NCBI GenBank assembly: GCA_027625915.1
Contig: JANTQA010000075.1
Span: forward strand, 310,001-374,000
Source of the DNA: Anaeramoeba flamelloides
Taxonomy: Eukaryota; Metamonada; Anaeramoebidae
Reading direction: 5' to 3'
DNA length: 64,000 nt
In this document: piece by piece, positions 25,075 through 36,839 of the stretch
Layout of the letters: each line of letters begins with the position of its first letter
Position numbering within the stretch: the stretch's first letter is position 1
The notes under the pieces: generated by a model
The model's database searches: none
What the model was told of the DNA's origin: nothing
Seen by the model: only the letters and a program-made list of their open reading frames with translations
Made by a program: the position numbers and the translations under genes

Positions 25075-25619
25075 AATAAACCCCATTCCAAAAATTTGGA
25101 CACTCACAAAATCAAAAATAGGATAAAAAAAACCCAATTTATTGTATTTTTCCAAACCTAATATAAAACCACATTTAAGTAACCCAGTATTAATGTTTTA
25201 ATAAGTAATCATTTTAATATAAATAAAAGAAAAAAATATAAAACTCAAAAATGAAAATTGGTGTGTTCAAAATAAGGAAACGAGATGAAACCAAGCTTAA
25301 AAAAAAATGTATTGGTAAATTTGTTGAAATTTCACCAACAATTGTTGATCAATCAAATGTTAAGATACCATCTACCAATTGTATGTTATTTTCCAATTTA
25401 AAAAAATCAACACTAACCTTCTATCAACCATCGAAAAAAAATTTCAGATCTAACGAAACAGATTTCGTAACTACAAAAAAGGAAATGAAAACAAAACAAA
25501 AAAGACAAAAAATGAAATTGTTTATAAATCCAAAAATTCTTTCCAAATTGAAAGTAATATGTAGTAATAATGTTCTTTCAACTATTTAAACCGTGTCCAA
25601 ATTTTTGGAATTTGGTTTA
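25075..25619 (+). mobile_element. Mariner-like element (family M), best-preserved copy
   Basis: About 545 bp with 28-bp inverted ends: ATAAACCCCATTCCAAAAAT-TTGGACAC and the complement of GTGTCCAAATTTTTGGAATT-TGGTTTAT. It interrupts a family M subfamily 2 fragment (24998-25070). A 112-residue frame at 25251-25589 is not conserved in the copy at 8962-9512 and resembles no transposase, so the element is treated as non-coding. Confidence 0.75.
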
Positions 25620-25647
25620 TCTATATATATATATATATATATATAGA

Positions 25648-26190
25648 TATAAACAAAAATACAAAATTTTTCACACTGTTAAAACAATCCAAACAATCAC
25701 AATAATACAATTTCATTGAAATTGGTAATAAAATTTTGATTTTTTGTAAAATATGAAAATCATTTTTTCCATCTTTTAGTTTTTTATTTTTATTTTATTT
25801 TTTGAAATTACGGAATTTGTTTCGTTAGATCGAAAATTTTTTTCGAATGATTGATATTATGTTGAAGTTTAGATCTTCAAAATACAAGAACCCAAATAAA
25901 ACTAGTTGGTAGTGTCTAACCATTTGATTGATCGATGATCCTAAAAGATATGAAGCAAATTTACCATTGCAATTTTATTTTTGCCCATCACTAAAATTTT
26001 TGAAACACCGATTGATTTATTAGTATTGTTAATTATTTATTTTATGTTTTAAAGTATTATAATTTATATATAAGTTGTTAACATTTCAATTAGTGAATGG
26101 TTCTAATTTGGTATTTCTTCTGTAATTGATTAAAAAAGATTTTTTTTTCAAAAATTGAATTTTGGTGTATTAAAATTTTTAAATTATAGT
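25648..26190 (-). mobile_element. Mariner-like element (family M, subfamily 2), reversed copy
   Basis: Left end AAACAAAAATACAAAATTTTTCACAC and the complement of the right end AAACTATAATTTAAAAATTT are inverted relatives. The body matches the reverse of 20786-21342. It is separated from the element at 25075-25619 by a (TA)n tract at about 25621-25646. Confidence 0.65.
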
Positions 26191-26904
26191 TTTTATTCAA
26201 TCATTTTCTTGCTATAAACACAAATATTTGTGGATTTTTAAAAAAGATAATTTTTATTATATTTTAAAAAAATAGCAATACTACTACATATGAACAAGAA
26301 TGATTTCTTAATATTACCTGTTTTTTTTTTTTTTTGTAAGAATTGTAATTTTATAATAAATACTTTAAAAATTATGAAATTATTTTGTTATATGTGTTTA
26401 ATTCCTACACTAGAGAATTAAATGAATAAATTCATGTCAATAGATAAAAAAGTATAAAAAATAATCAAGAATTAATTGAAAAAAATAAATTGAAAAATTT
26501 AAAAATCAATTTATAATTGCCTAAGAAGAAACAAAATTTTGAGTTCTAATATTTGAATAATACAAATTTCTTTTTATAATTTTGAAATATCAGTAAAAAA
26601 CACGAAAGACTATAATTATATAGGATGTAAATCTTGGGCTATAAAAAAGTCAATAAATAACATCAATAAATAAATTCCAGAGTTAATTATTTGATTAATT
26701 ATCTTTAAAAAGAAATTAATTTCTATTTATTATTGAATAAAAAAAACAAGATTTAAAGTAACATACCCTAATTAGAAAAAAAATAATTTAAACTATTAAA
26801 ACTCAACTCACCAAGTGAATTTACATGATCAATAATTAAATTAAATAAAATTAACAAAAAAAAATATGGGTAGGTTTTTGGGGTATGATTAATTAAAAAT
26901 CTAA

Positions 26905-27230
26905 ACCCCATTTCACTCAAAGTAACACAGCCAAAACCAAAAAATTCACTTTTTTTAAGAAAAAAAAAATTAATATTGTTTAGAAATAAGAAAAATAACA
27001 AACTTGGTATTATAGTCGAAATTCATAAACGAAATACTTTTCAAAAAAACAAAAAAATTTGGTCCACTTTCATTGGTACATATTTTACAAAATTTCTCAA
27101 TTTATTGAGACAATTAAAATTGTTGACAATAAGATTGTTTAATTGTAAATGAATAAATTTTAAAAGAAAAGATAACGTCTCACTTATCTTAATCGTAATT
27201 TAGAGTTTCAACTATTTGTTTTTTCAAAGT
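26905..27230 (+). repeat. Dispersed repeat R3, copy 1
   Basis: Similar to 46610-46970. Both start AAAC-C-ATTTCACTCAAAG and share ATTGTTTAGAAATA, TTTCATTGG-ACAT and TAATTTGGAGTTTCAA-type words. The start resembles the ATAAAC ends of family M, but I could not find an inverted right end. Confidence 0.5.
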
Positions 27231-28591
27231 TCAAAAATTTTACAAAAAAACAAAAATTAAAAAAATTAATTTGGAAATTATTTACTATTAAAAATTATGA
27301 GAAAAAATGAAAAACATATAAAATCAAGAAATAAATAGAAAATAATCAAATCGAAATTATTTTTTGAATATAAGTTGTCATTGATACTGAAATAATAAAC
27401 CTAAAAAGTAAAAAAATAAAAAAAAAACATGAAGAATACAAATTAGAAATTTTACAATACCTTATGCACACAGTCCCAAATTACATAAATAACAACGCCT
27501 TAGATAAATGACTCTACAAAAGATTAATATAAACATATTTACATATAATGTGAACTTTTTAAGATAAAAATCATAAAATTTATATTTTATTTTTAAAGTC
27601 CAGTGTAATCATAAAAATTTGTTGGTACAATTTCCGACAAACAAACGAATTTATTAATGATTCTGAATTTTGAACTTTTATAGTAAAAACAATAATCAGA
27701 GCCTACTCTCTTAAATACATTTCAGACAATATTCAAAGAATAGTATTTTTTTTTTTTTCAAAAACTAATAATTTATGAAAAATATTGGATTTTAATTGAT
27801 TCCTGAAAAAACTCTAAAAATACTCGAAAATTGGAAAATAATTGATTTTTTTTCTAACTGATCCAAAATTATAAAGATTTTTGAACAGTGTGCCCAATCA
27901 ATTTTCTATTTAATGTGTTCATGGAAATAAAAAAAACTTCTTAAATGTTACAAAATCTAGAATAAATTTTTTAAATAGCTCTGATATTCTAATTAATTAT
28001 TTTTAAAACGAATTGGTTATAAAAGCTTTAGATTTTAACAAATTGAACAAAAATAACATGTATAATAATCTCTAGTAGATGATCTGTTTTTTTTTTTTTT
28101 TGTGAAATGAATAGTTTTCAAAAAATCCCAAAACAAATATTTGGAATTAAAATTCCCCAGAATTAGATGGTTAAATTATATTATCATAATTCAAAAAGGT
28201 AATAAATTTTTAAAACAAAGTTGATTAAATATATAAACTAATAAATTGAGGCTAATTGTTAAAATGTTCAATAATTATCAAAAGAGTCTATATGTTTCTA
28301 ATTTTGTTTGTTTAGGAAGTTTAATTGAATCCTTTTGAGCAAATAAAATCTCTATCTTATGAGAAATAAATTAAGTTTAATATTATTGAAATATCTGGAA
28401 ATATTTTTAATAAAGAAAAGTATATCTATTTTTTAAAATAAAAATAAGAAAAAAGGATATGCAAAAATAAAAAAAGTTAAAAGATAAAAATAAAAATAAA
28501 AAAAATAAATAATTTATTGATATCAATAATTACATTGAAAATCAAAATGAAATAATATGTATGATTATTTATATTATTTAAATATTAATAT

Positions 28592-28659
28592 ATAATTACA
28601 GATCAATTATTATTATTATTTTTTTTTTATTTCAAATAAATTTTAATTATATTTTTGAA

Positions 28660-28691
<32 letters not shown>

Positions 28692-30690
28692 AATAAAAAA
28701 ATAAGAATTTAATAATACCAATTGTTATTATTTTGTTTGTTTTTTTCATACGGAGAAAATATTAATGATTGGTTTTGATTTGATGATAATTGTTTATTTG
28801 GTTGTGAATTATCATTAGAAATAGAATTTTCAGAATAATATTGGTGATTATTATTTTTATCAATTTTGAATAATAATTCTGTTTCGTTATTATTATTGTT
28901 GTTCTTAATATTATTGTTACCTTTATAATTAATATCAACACTAATGTTTGGATTATTATTATTATTATTATTATTATTAAAATAATTTTGGTTGTTATAA
29001 GATGTGTAATTTGGTTGGTTTCTTGAATTAAGATTTTTTTGGTTGTGGTTTATTTTTTGAAAATCATTTGAAATTAATTGATTTTGTATTTGAAAATTCT
29101 GGGGATTATTATTGGTATTGTAATTATTATTGTAATTCGTGTTTGGAATATTTCTTGTTTGTTTATAATTATTTTTTTTAGTTTTTGATGAATTATTCCT
29201 TTTTTTGCGATAGTTTGAGATCAATTTACTTCTAAAACCTCCTGCTCTTGAGAGTTCCACTTTGATTTCTCTTTCTTTGATTATCGATTTGTTTAAAATT
29301 TGAATTGATCTTTCTGCATCTCGTGTATCATAAAATTCAATGAATCTATGCCTTAACTTGTTTGGAGTTGTTCTAATTTCTTTGATTTCTCCAACTTGTG
29401 AAAATATTTCATAAATGAGTTCGTTTGTGATTGTTTCATCCAAGTTAAAGCAAACAACAGTCCCTTGGTTTTGATCTTCTTCCTTTGGGTTTTCTTTTGG
29501 AATTGAATAATGGATATCAACTTTCCTCCCATTGATATCTTTTCCTTGTAACTTTTCTAATGCGTTCATCGAATGTCTAATATCATAATATTTAATTAAA
29601 ACAAATCCTCGGAATTTGCTTTTTGAATATATTTCTTTAATTTCTCCAAATTGAATAAAAATATTAAAAAGCTTTTCATCTTCAATATTTGAATCAATAT
29701 TTCTTACAAATAGTGCTCGGTTTGGATATTCACCCAATGGATGTTCTTTGGTTTCCTTTTGTTGTTGCTGCTGTTGCTGTTGCTGCTGCTGTTGAATAGA
29801 ATTATTATTATTAGATATTCCAGGTTTTGCTTTCCACCATTGTCCAAAATGATATGGTCTAATAAATTTTTCTCGATCTAATTCTCGTTGAAATTCTAAA
29901 TTATTTCTTGGATCTTGTGTCTGTTGAAAATTATTTTCTTCTTTTTTTCTGTTGAAATAAGTATTTTTATTGTTTGTTGAATATTTATCATAATAATAAT
30001 CATTTTTGTTGTGATAATAATTATTATTTTTTTTTAAATGGGTATTATTATTATTGTTGGTATTATTATTATTATTATTATTATTGTTGTTGTTGATAAT
30101 GCGGATTTTTTGATTGTTATTATAATTATTTCTGTTTTCATTGATATAATTATTTTGGTTGTAATAATTTTGTTTTTCAAAATTATTATGATTATTTGAA
30201 GATATTGTTTGATTGTAAGATGTTGGTTGTTGATAATTATAACTGTTTGTTTTTAGTTCATCATTATTATTATTAATATTAATATTTTGATTGATATTAT
30301 AATTTGAATGATAATTTGAATGGGAAGAATTATTCTTTGGATTGACAGAATTTATATTTTGTTTTGTTTCATTTCTAATCCCAAATTGTTTTTTTATTGG
30401 TTCTTGGTCATTTAAAGAAAGTTCAATTTGTTGGTTTTTGTTTATAATTTTAGAAAATTCATTTTGATAAATGCTTTTTCTGTTTATTTTTTCATTTTTA
30501 AAAATTGGAGATTCCTTAGTTTTATTGATTTCATTTTGTTCTATTTATTTTTTTATTAAAATTGATATATAAATTAAAAAATTAATTTGGGTTTGAAAAC
30601 ATTAAAGGGTTTTGATAAAAAAAAAAAATTCAAATTATTTTTTTATTATTATTTTATCTTGTTTATTAAAATCAAAAAAATTTCTATTTG
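28592..30690 (-). repeat. Segmental duplication, block 1 copy A (Mei2-like gene)
   Basis: Matches 55338-57506 in the same orientation, covering coding sequence, the 3' flank with (TA)n at about 28660-28685 and about 150 bp upstream of the open frame. Differences are mainly repeat-length changes in Asn and Gln codon runs. Confidence 0.9.
28709..30540 (-). CDS. Mei2-like RNA-binding protein, copy A, 5' exon not found
   Basis: Mei2-like proteins bind RNA and act in meiosis or development. The frame is open from 30540 to the stop at 28709, about 610 residues. The N-terminal 265 residues are Asn/Gln-rich and include REFQRELDREKF-RPYHFGQWW and a Gln run. GEYPNRALFVRNI then opens RRM1 (about 274-346, RNP1 KFRGFVLIKY), followed by DIHYSIPKENPKEEDQNQGT, the typical Mei2 linker, and RRM2 (about 359-432, VVCFNLDE and HRFIEFYD). 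An Asn-rich tail ends NNNNWYY. Plant and yeast Mei2 have a third, C-terminal RRM, which is absent here. No ATG precedes RRM1 in frame, and a stop lies just upstream, so an upstream exon must supply the start; tttaataaaaaaataaatag before 30540 is the likely acceptor (phase 1). Confidence 0.88.
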
Positions 30691-32458
30691 GTTATTTGAA
30701 AAAAAAATATTTAAAATAGTGAGAAAATTTTTTCAAATTCGGAAAAATTCTTTTGAAAAACTAAATTATATTTTTCAATTTCAATTCTTTTTTCTTGATT
30801 TTTAAATTATTATTTGAATCTTTTATATAATAATGAGTATATTGAAATCTTTTTCAAAAGTTTTTTTAAAATAATTTTTTTTGTCTTTTTAAAAATATTT
30901 ATTCTCGAGTAAGAAAAAATTTTCTAATATTTGTTTAATAATTTTGTGAAAAAAAAGAATGATTTTCAAATTTCAAATAATTAGTGTTGGCAATTGTATT
31001 GCTGAAAATTAAAATAAATTGTAATTGTACACAAATTATATTGGTAGCCAAATGGTTCAAATGACTCTTAAAAATCAATTTTGTATTTTATTGAACAATA
31101 AACCTTCTGCATTTTGTACTAATTATTTGATTTTTTTGAAATTAATTTCCCAAATCCAAAGATAAAAAATAAAATAAAATAAAATCATTAAAATATTTTA
31201 AAAATTAATATTTAGAACTCTAAATTGTCAATATTTTTCTATTTTAGTTTTTTATCAAATTCAATCAATAATTATTTTATAATAAGTTTAAAATCTATTT
31301 TTTTGGGTTTTTTTTTTTCTTTAATAAATTAGTTTCCTTTCAGTTTATTTCTAATGTTATAAAATTGTATTTAAAAATAAGATTGATATATAGTTTTAGA
31401 CAATTTACATTTTTTTTTTTGAGGAAATTATTTTTCAGGATTTTGCTTTAATTTGAAAATTAAATTAATTTATCAAGAGCTAGACTCTTATTGAGTATGG
31501 CTAATAGTTTGAAATTTCTGATCGTTCAAAATTGGTTTCTGTGATTTCTGTGATTTCTGTGATTATTGAAATATCAAAATTTGAAAGAAAAAAGTATAAT
31601 ATATTTGTAAATTTTTAAAAAAATTGAGAAATCTTAGAATATTTTTAAATGTCATAATGGATTTTAAATAGGTTTTTAGTCTAAATGACCTTTTAATATT
31701 TTTTAAAAATAACTAACTAATAATTTATATTTTTAAAAAGTCTAGTGTTTTTTTCACAAAATTGACATTCAGGACAATTGACGCACTTTTTTCGAAATTT
31801 TATCTATTTTGATTTTTAAAAAACAAAATTGAATGAATTAAAGAGTGTTTTTCAACATTTTATTTTTTTGCTTTCTTGATCCTTTCGAAATTCATCAAGA
31901 AAATTACAATTTACTTTTCCAGATTTAACGTTTTCATAATAAGAGAAAAATACTATTGTGTAAATGTTTGAAAATTAGAATTCCTTGATCTTAAATTCAA
32001 AGAGGTGTTTCTCAACAATTACATTAAAAATGTAACCAATTACATATTTTGAACATTTTTCAGTACAAGATTTTTTTCGATTCAACACGTTTTCTCAAAT
32101 TCATTAATTAAACAAATAATCCCAAATTACATATGTGAACGGGAAACAAACCAAACTGAAAAGGATAAAGAAAGATCCGAAATCTTAAAAAAAAAAATTA
32201 AAAAATTTAAAACCGTTGATTATAAAACCATAAATATGATGTTTATTAAGAAGGCATATCAAGGTGTAAATGCTTCTCTTTTTAAAAATAAGTATTTTTC
32301 TTGCAAGTGATTTGTGTTGTGGTTTTTTTTTCTCTTAAAATGTTAATTCCTAACAAAAAATGATTTTTGAATCAGATGGTTCAGAAAACCAATTGGCAAG
32401 GCTTGTTTTTTGTTTGAATTGGTAAAAGATTTAAGTTCTGTTAACTGAAATGATTTTA

Positions 32459-32640
32459 AAGGTCAGCAGATCTTAACTCACAATAATCCAAGAAGACAGC
32501 TTGTTCTTATTGTTGATAATATTTAAAAAGAAATTCTTCACTTCGTTGATTAAGTGATAAATATGATCCCCATTATCGCAAATTGGTTTGATCCTGTTAA
32601 TTTTATGAAAACCCAATTTATCAAAAAAAAAAGAAACTTG
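32459..32640 (+). pseudogene. Possible coding relic of unknown family
   Basis: One frame reads GQQILTHNNPRRQLVLIVDN, a stop, KEILHFVD, a stop, then VINMIPIIANWFDPVNFMKT and a Lys-rich end. The base composition is less extreme than the surroundings and the residue mix is protein-like, but I recognise no family. It may be the remains of a host gene or transposon gene. Confidence 0.25.
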
Positions 32641-33455
32641 GAAAAAAATTTTTTTATTTTGATTTTTTATTTCATCTTTTTATCATTTGTTCTGATTCAT
32701 CAACATTTTTTGGGCTAAATAATTGAGAGGGGGTGATATTTATTCAAATTGTGGGAAAAATAGTTTTTTCCTAAATGATTTAATCCTATCTGGTATGACA
32801 TATAGATAATTCGTAATTTTTTTTTTAAAAAATTTGTTTTTTAACAACTAACCATTCGTAAAAAAATTTTCAAATCGAAAAAAATTGCCAAAACGGTTTT
32901 AGTTGTAAAATAGTAGTGAAAAGATCTAATTTCCAAATATTTTTTAATGTTTTTTTTTGTTCATTTTCAAACAAAAATCAGATCTCAAAATTAGATTGAT
33001 TATTAGAATTAAAATAAAATTCAAAACATTAAAATTAAAAAAAAATTTAAGCATATTCGATTTTACAAATTTGAGATTTTAATTGTAAACATTCGTAAAA
33101 GTGAATTTTTTGGATTATTTAATGCTATGCTTTTTCCATTCATATGAAATTGGCTTTAAGGTTGTAAAAATAGGTATTAATCAAGTTTGGGGAATTTCAG
33201 TTTCATATATCTTCATAGATCAGTGAACAATAAGTAAAAAAAATAATTAAAAAAATTTCCTTTTCACTACCTATCTCACAACTAAAACCGATTTTACAAT
33301 TTTTTTCCAGAATGGTAAGCAGAATTTCAAGACAAATTAGAGTTGTGGAACTTTAATATATAGAAGCTTAGATATTTATAATTGATACTTTAAATTTGTA
33401 TTGAAATGGAGATCATTTTCTGAAATTCTGGAATTGTTTTTTTTAATAAAAAACA

Positions 33456-33660
33456 TTAACTCCATTTCAAAATCATTAACCCATTAAAAATCAAATTTTG
33501 AAAATATCTATTTTGATAAATTGAAGTTATCTATTATAATAAAAAAATTATTATTTTAATATTCAGTTCTGATATCACTAGAAATATTTGATTTTCATCT
33601 AAAAATAAAAAAAAACAAATATAAAAAAATTGGGACTTTTATTATGAAATTTAGTTTATT
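33456..33660. mobile_element. Short MITE with ATTAACTCC ends, copy 2
   Basis: Matches 23785-24008 through most of its length, including ATTATTATTTTAATATTCAG and TATTATGAAATTTAGTTTAT. Confidence 0.65.
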
Positions 33661-34117
33661 TTGGGATTGATTGAATCACTTTTTTCACTATTTAAAACGA
33701 GATTGTTTAGAATTATTTGAATCGTGTGGTACCAATACAATTAGTCTTCAATAAAAATGTACTTTGGTTTTCTGCGTAATTATGGAAGTAAATGTTACTC
33801 TCTTTAAAAAAAAGAAGGAAAGAAATGAAAAGTTTGGTTTTTATTTTTTTTTCGATTTAGAAGTTCTTTTTTTGACTTTTGATAGGGAAAAAAAAATGAT
33901 TTGATTTTCTGATTAGTTATTAATTGGAATTGTGGTGACTTTTTTTTAAAAAAACAAGAAGAAATGACAAATTTTCTGTTTTAATTAACTTTTGAAGTAT
34001 TTCTTTTGTGAAATTTAAAAATGTGTTAATTACGATTGTTTGAAAAAAGCTTTGAATAAAAGTTTTTTTAAATGGAACTTAAAACTTCCTAATTTGTCTG
34101 TTTGTTTTAATCAGTTA

Positions 34118-34340
34118 TACTGTTAATTGAAAAATCAAAAAGATCAGAATTTTTCCTTCATCTTTCCAAAAAACACACAACCCAATAATTATTATAAAAT
34201 CATCAACGATCCCAATTCTAAAACGCAAATGAATAATTTAAGCTTCTTTTCAGAATTAAAAATTCGACATTTTGTATGATTTCTAAACCTTTTTTTGGAA
34301 TGCTGAATGAAAATTTTGTTCACTTTATTTTGCAACATAT
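34118..34340. mobile_element. Palindromic MITE (family P), copy 2
   Basis: Inverted arms with TTCATCTTTCCAAAAAA at left and TTTTTTTGGAATGCTGAATG, then TTTATTTTGCAAC, at right. It was present before the segmental duplication because the same element lies at 59185-59415. Confidence 0.6.
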
Positions 34341-34447
34341 AGTATTAATAGTTTTGTTATTTTTCTCGAGAAAAAATATAAAAAATGATGCTCATTTTTT
34401 CAGATCTACATCACTTGATATTTTTGATAAATTTTAGTCTGTGCTGT

Positions 34448-35038
34448 TTAAAAAGAGATGTATTTTGTTTTGTTAATTCTTTTGTTTAGAAATAAAATTA
34501 AGACAAAAAGAAGTGATTTACTTTTGTTTAGCAAATTGAAATTGTTTTGAGAAAAAGAATTGAAATTCAGGGTTTTGAGAACAGGGTTATTTAACGAAAG
34601 ATTGTTAAATTTTGAAAGCAAAATTGAAGATGTGAGATTGTTGTTGCTATAATCACTGAGTTTGTTGCTGTTATTATTCTTATTGTTGCTATTATTCCTG
34701 TCACTATTGTTGTTATTATTCCTGTCACTATTGTTGTTAGTGTTCAAATTGCTTTGATTGTTTTGTTTGTGAAATAAATTCCAAGTGTGATTTAGCCTTA
34801 ATGATGCAATCTTGGACTCAATATTTTTATCTTCACGAATTTGGTTTGTAAAATTTGTGGTCTTTAGATCATTCAAGTATTCTTGTGAATCACCCAGCTC
34901 TTGTTCGTAAAGTTGTGGGAGAAGTGAATATCGTGAATTTAATTTTGTTGTTTTTGTTGTTTCTTTTGTTTTTCTTTTTGAATTCTTGTCAAAAAAAAGA
35001 AATTTTGGTGGTCTTCTTTCTTTTTTGTTTTCACTCAT
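34448..35038 (-). CDS. Asn-rich protein of unknown function, copy A
   Basis: Unspliced, the frame gives 196 residues. The N-terminus is basic (MSENKKERRPPKFLFFDKNS...), followed by SRYSLLPQLYEQELGDSQEY, an Asn-rich centre with two NSDRNNNN-type units, and SSILLSKFNNLSLNNPVLKT. I recognise no family. The last residues (LLFVLILFL) look like translated intron: a gtaaat donor at 34521 and an acceptor ttaaacag at 34444 would remove 78 nt in phase 1 and replace the hydrophobic end with TQTKIYQKYQVM, ending at 34406. That reading is preferred but unproven. The copy at 59517-60131 is almost identical, which argues that the frame is real and under constraint or very recently duplicated. Confidence 0.65.
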   Translation of the reverse strand: MSENKKERRPPKFLFFDKNSKRKTKETTKTTKLNSRYSLLPQLYEQELGDSQEYLNDLKTTNFTNQIREDKNIESKIASLRLNHTWNLFHKQNNQSNLNTNNNSDRNNNNNSDRNNSNNKNNNSNKLSDYSNNNLTSSILLSKFNNLSLNNPVLKTLNFNSFSQNNFNLLNKSKSLLFVLILFLNKRINKTKYISF

Positions 35039-35814
35039 TTAACCAAAACCTTTTTGTTTTGAATTTTAATTTTGAGACAATTCCTTTTGTTGGGTTTTTT
35101 TTTTTTTGGGCTTGGTTTTTCTTGGTATTTTTTTGGTTTTTCTTTTGTAAAAGAAAAAAAAAATTATAAAGAAAATCAAAAAAATGATGAAGATCGAAGT
35201 CAATTTTTTTCAAAGTAAATCTCAAAAAATGCTAACCCCCAAAAAATAAAGTAAATAGAAATTGAGAATAGAGAAAGGAACAGAGCTTTCTTTCTGAAAT
35301 TACAAATAAATTTTACTTTTTTTTATTTCACTTCTTTAATTCTATCTCTTCATTTGGGTGGAGAAAGTAAGAACTTTTCAAATTAACTTCAACCAATGTT
35401 TATTCAACATTTTTTTACTGAAATTTCTCCAAAATTTATTATAACCACCAATTTTATAAAGAAAATATTTTTAGTTTACAAAAAAATTCGTACCTAGACT
35501 GCTGAGTAATGTTCAAGAATAAAAATTATTAAGATGATAATTTAACTTGAAAGAAAAGATTGAAAGTTTGGGGTTTGTTTTTAATTTTGGAAACCAACAA
35601 GTGAAAGGAAAATCAGAGAACTTATTTTTTTTTTCATGTTTTAGTTGGTTAATTACCAAACTTACTTTTTTTGTCAGGAGTAAATTCAAAAAATTCCATA
35701 AACACCAAACTGTAGTATATACTTGGTTTGTTTGGTTCAAAATTATTGTTTTTATCTTAAGGGGATATTAACAATAAAAAAAATAATCTTAGCGATTTAA
35801 GGGTCGAGTCATTA

Positions 35815-36240
35815 CCGATGAAATTTTTTTTTCTGAAATGGATTAAAATAAAAATGTAATTTTTATGAGTACCGAATACGAATCAAAAACCAACCAACCT
35901 TTGATGTTGATCGATCTCCAAAAATCAACAACTAAAGATGAGGACATTTTTAGAAAAAAGTGCCAAAGAGTGGCACTCAATTTACAATTAGAATGGTTAG
36001 AATATTCAATTTTGAAAACAACCATGTCAATTTTGAACTTGTCGCTCTTTGGCACTTTTTGAGATCTAGGTAATTTTTTTTTTTTTTTTTTTCATTTTTC
36101 AAACGAGTTATTTTTATCATAAGAATATTACATAATCCTTACTTGGTCAAATTTAGAGTGTTACAAAATAACCACAAATCAGATTAAATCGAATTAAATG
36201 ATTACGAAATTCAAGAAAGCAAGGGGTTTATAATTAAAGA
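35815..36240 (+). repeat. Dispersed repeat R4, copy 1
   Basis: Matches 42755-43165: shared words include GATCGATCTC-AAAAATCAACAA, ACATTTTTAGAAAAAAG, CAATTT-CAATTAGAATGG, CTCTTTGGC-CTTTTT and TTACAAAATAACCACAAAT. Short inner inverted words (AAAGTGCCAAAGAG and CTCTTTGGCACTTTTT) suggest hairpin potential. The family is unknown. Confidence 0.7.
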
Positions 36241-36285
36241 AATTTAAACATTTGTAAATAGAAAATGAGAAAATATGAATTTTTT

Positions 36286-36818
36286 AATTAGACAACTATC
36301 GAATTAATCAATTAAAAAATAGTCAAAGTTGGAAAGTATGAAAATATCTAAAAATCATTACTATTCAAGGAAATATTAATAAACAACAAAAATACCTAGG
36401 TTTTTCAGAATTTAAAATGGAAAGGCTCTACCTCAATATTAAAACTTAGAACATTCACAAATTATTTAAACAGGTATTCTTATATTATGAATGAAGATAA
36501 ATCAAAATTTTGTAAATTATGCAAAAAAATAAATAATTTAGATGTTATTGAAGATTTGGATCATTTTCTCTGGAACTGCCCACCCTATCAAAATAATCGT
36601 AAAATCTGGATATCTGAATTAAAAAAAATCAATATATCTCATATATTAAAAAACAATAATATTTTTAATATTATTAACAGAAAAGATTCCACAACTTTAT
36701 TAGCCCTAGTGAAAAATAAAAGTATAAGGAAATCTTTAAAAAAATTTCTAAATAACAATTTAGGACATCGGGCAAACAAGGGGAACTAAAAAATCCTCCC
36801 TTAAACAATAATAAAAAA
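36286..36818 (+). mobile_element. 5'-truncated LINE, subfamily A, with 16-bp target duplication
   Basis: Flanked by AAAATATGAATTTTTT at 36270-36285 and 36819-36834. Only the 3' end of the LINE polyprotein is present: ILKLRTFTNYLNRYSYIMN, then a zinc-knuckle-like C-x2-C...H-x4-C region (FCKLCKK...EDLDHFLWNCPPY), then RKIWISELKK and a stop at 36789. A short A-rich tail precedes the right duplication. The C-terminal knuckle after the reverse transcriptase is typical of several non-LTR clades. This copy lacks the hairpin insert that its relatives carry at the same place. Confidence 0.85.
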
Positions 36819-36839
36819 AAAATATGAATTTTTTTTTTT

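Larger units (their letters stand above)
24807..28591. other. Intergenic DNA with mariner-like elements
   Basis: After the importin-alpha 3' end come a family M fragment (about 24998-25070), a family M copy (25075-25619), a (TA)n tract, a reversed copy (25648-26190) and another repeat (26905-27230). About 27240-28591 is AT-rich with no feature I can support. Confidence 0.6.
30691..33696. other. Intergenic DNA between duplicated genes
   Basis: Not shared with the second copy of the locus. It holds a three-fold TTCTGTGAT repeat near 31538-31565, a short gene-like relic (32459-32640) and a MITE (33456-33660). The missing first exon of the Mei2-like gene may lie here, but I could not identify it. 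Confidence 0.5.
33697..35355 (-). repeat. Segmental duplication, block 2 copy A (Asn-rich gene)
   Basis: Matches 58113-60448 in the same orientation apart from a 640-bp insertion in the other copy. Similarity ends abruptly at CTTCATTT on the right. Confidence 0.9.

Noticed and set aside
25251-25589. 112-residue frame in a mariner-like element as a transposase
   Set aside because: No DDE/D motifs or helix-turn-helix I can recognise, and the frame is not open in other copies.
34855-35169. 104-residue hydrophobic plus-strand frame, also at 59948-60262
   Set aside because: It is antisense to the Asn-rich gene and its upstream flank; conservation is explained by the segmental duplication.
35795-35825. 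GGGTCGAGTC near 35800 as the B box of a tRNA-derived SINE
   Set aside because: Only a partial match, with no A box at the right distance and no cloverleaf.
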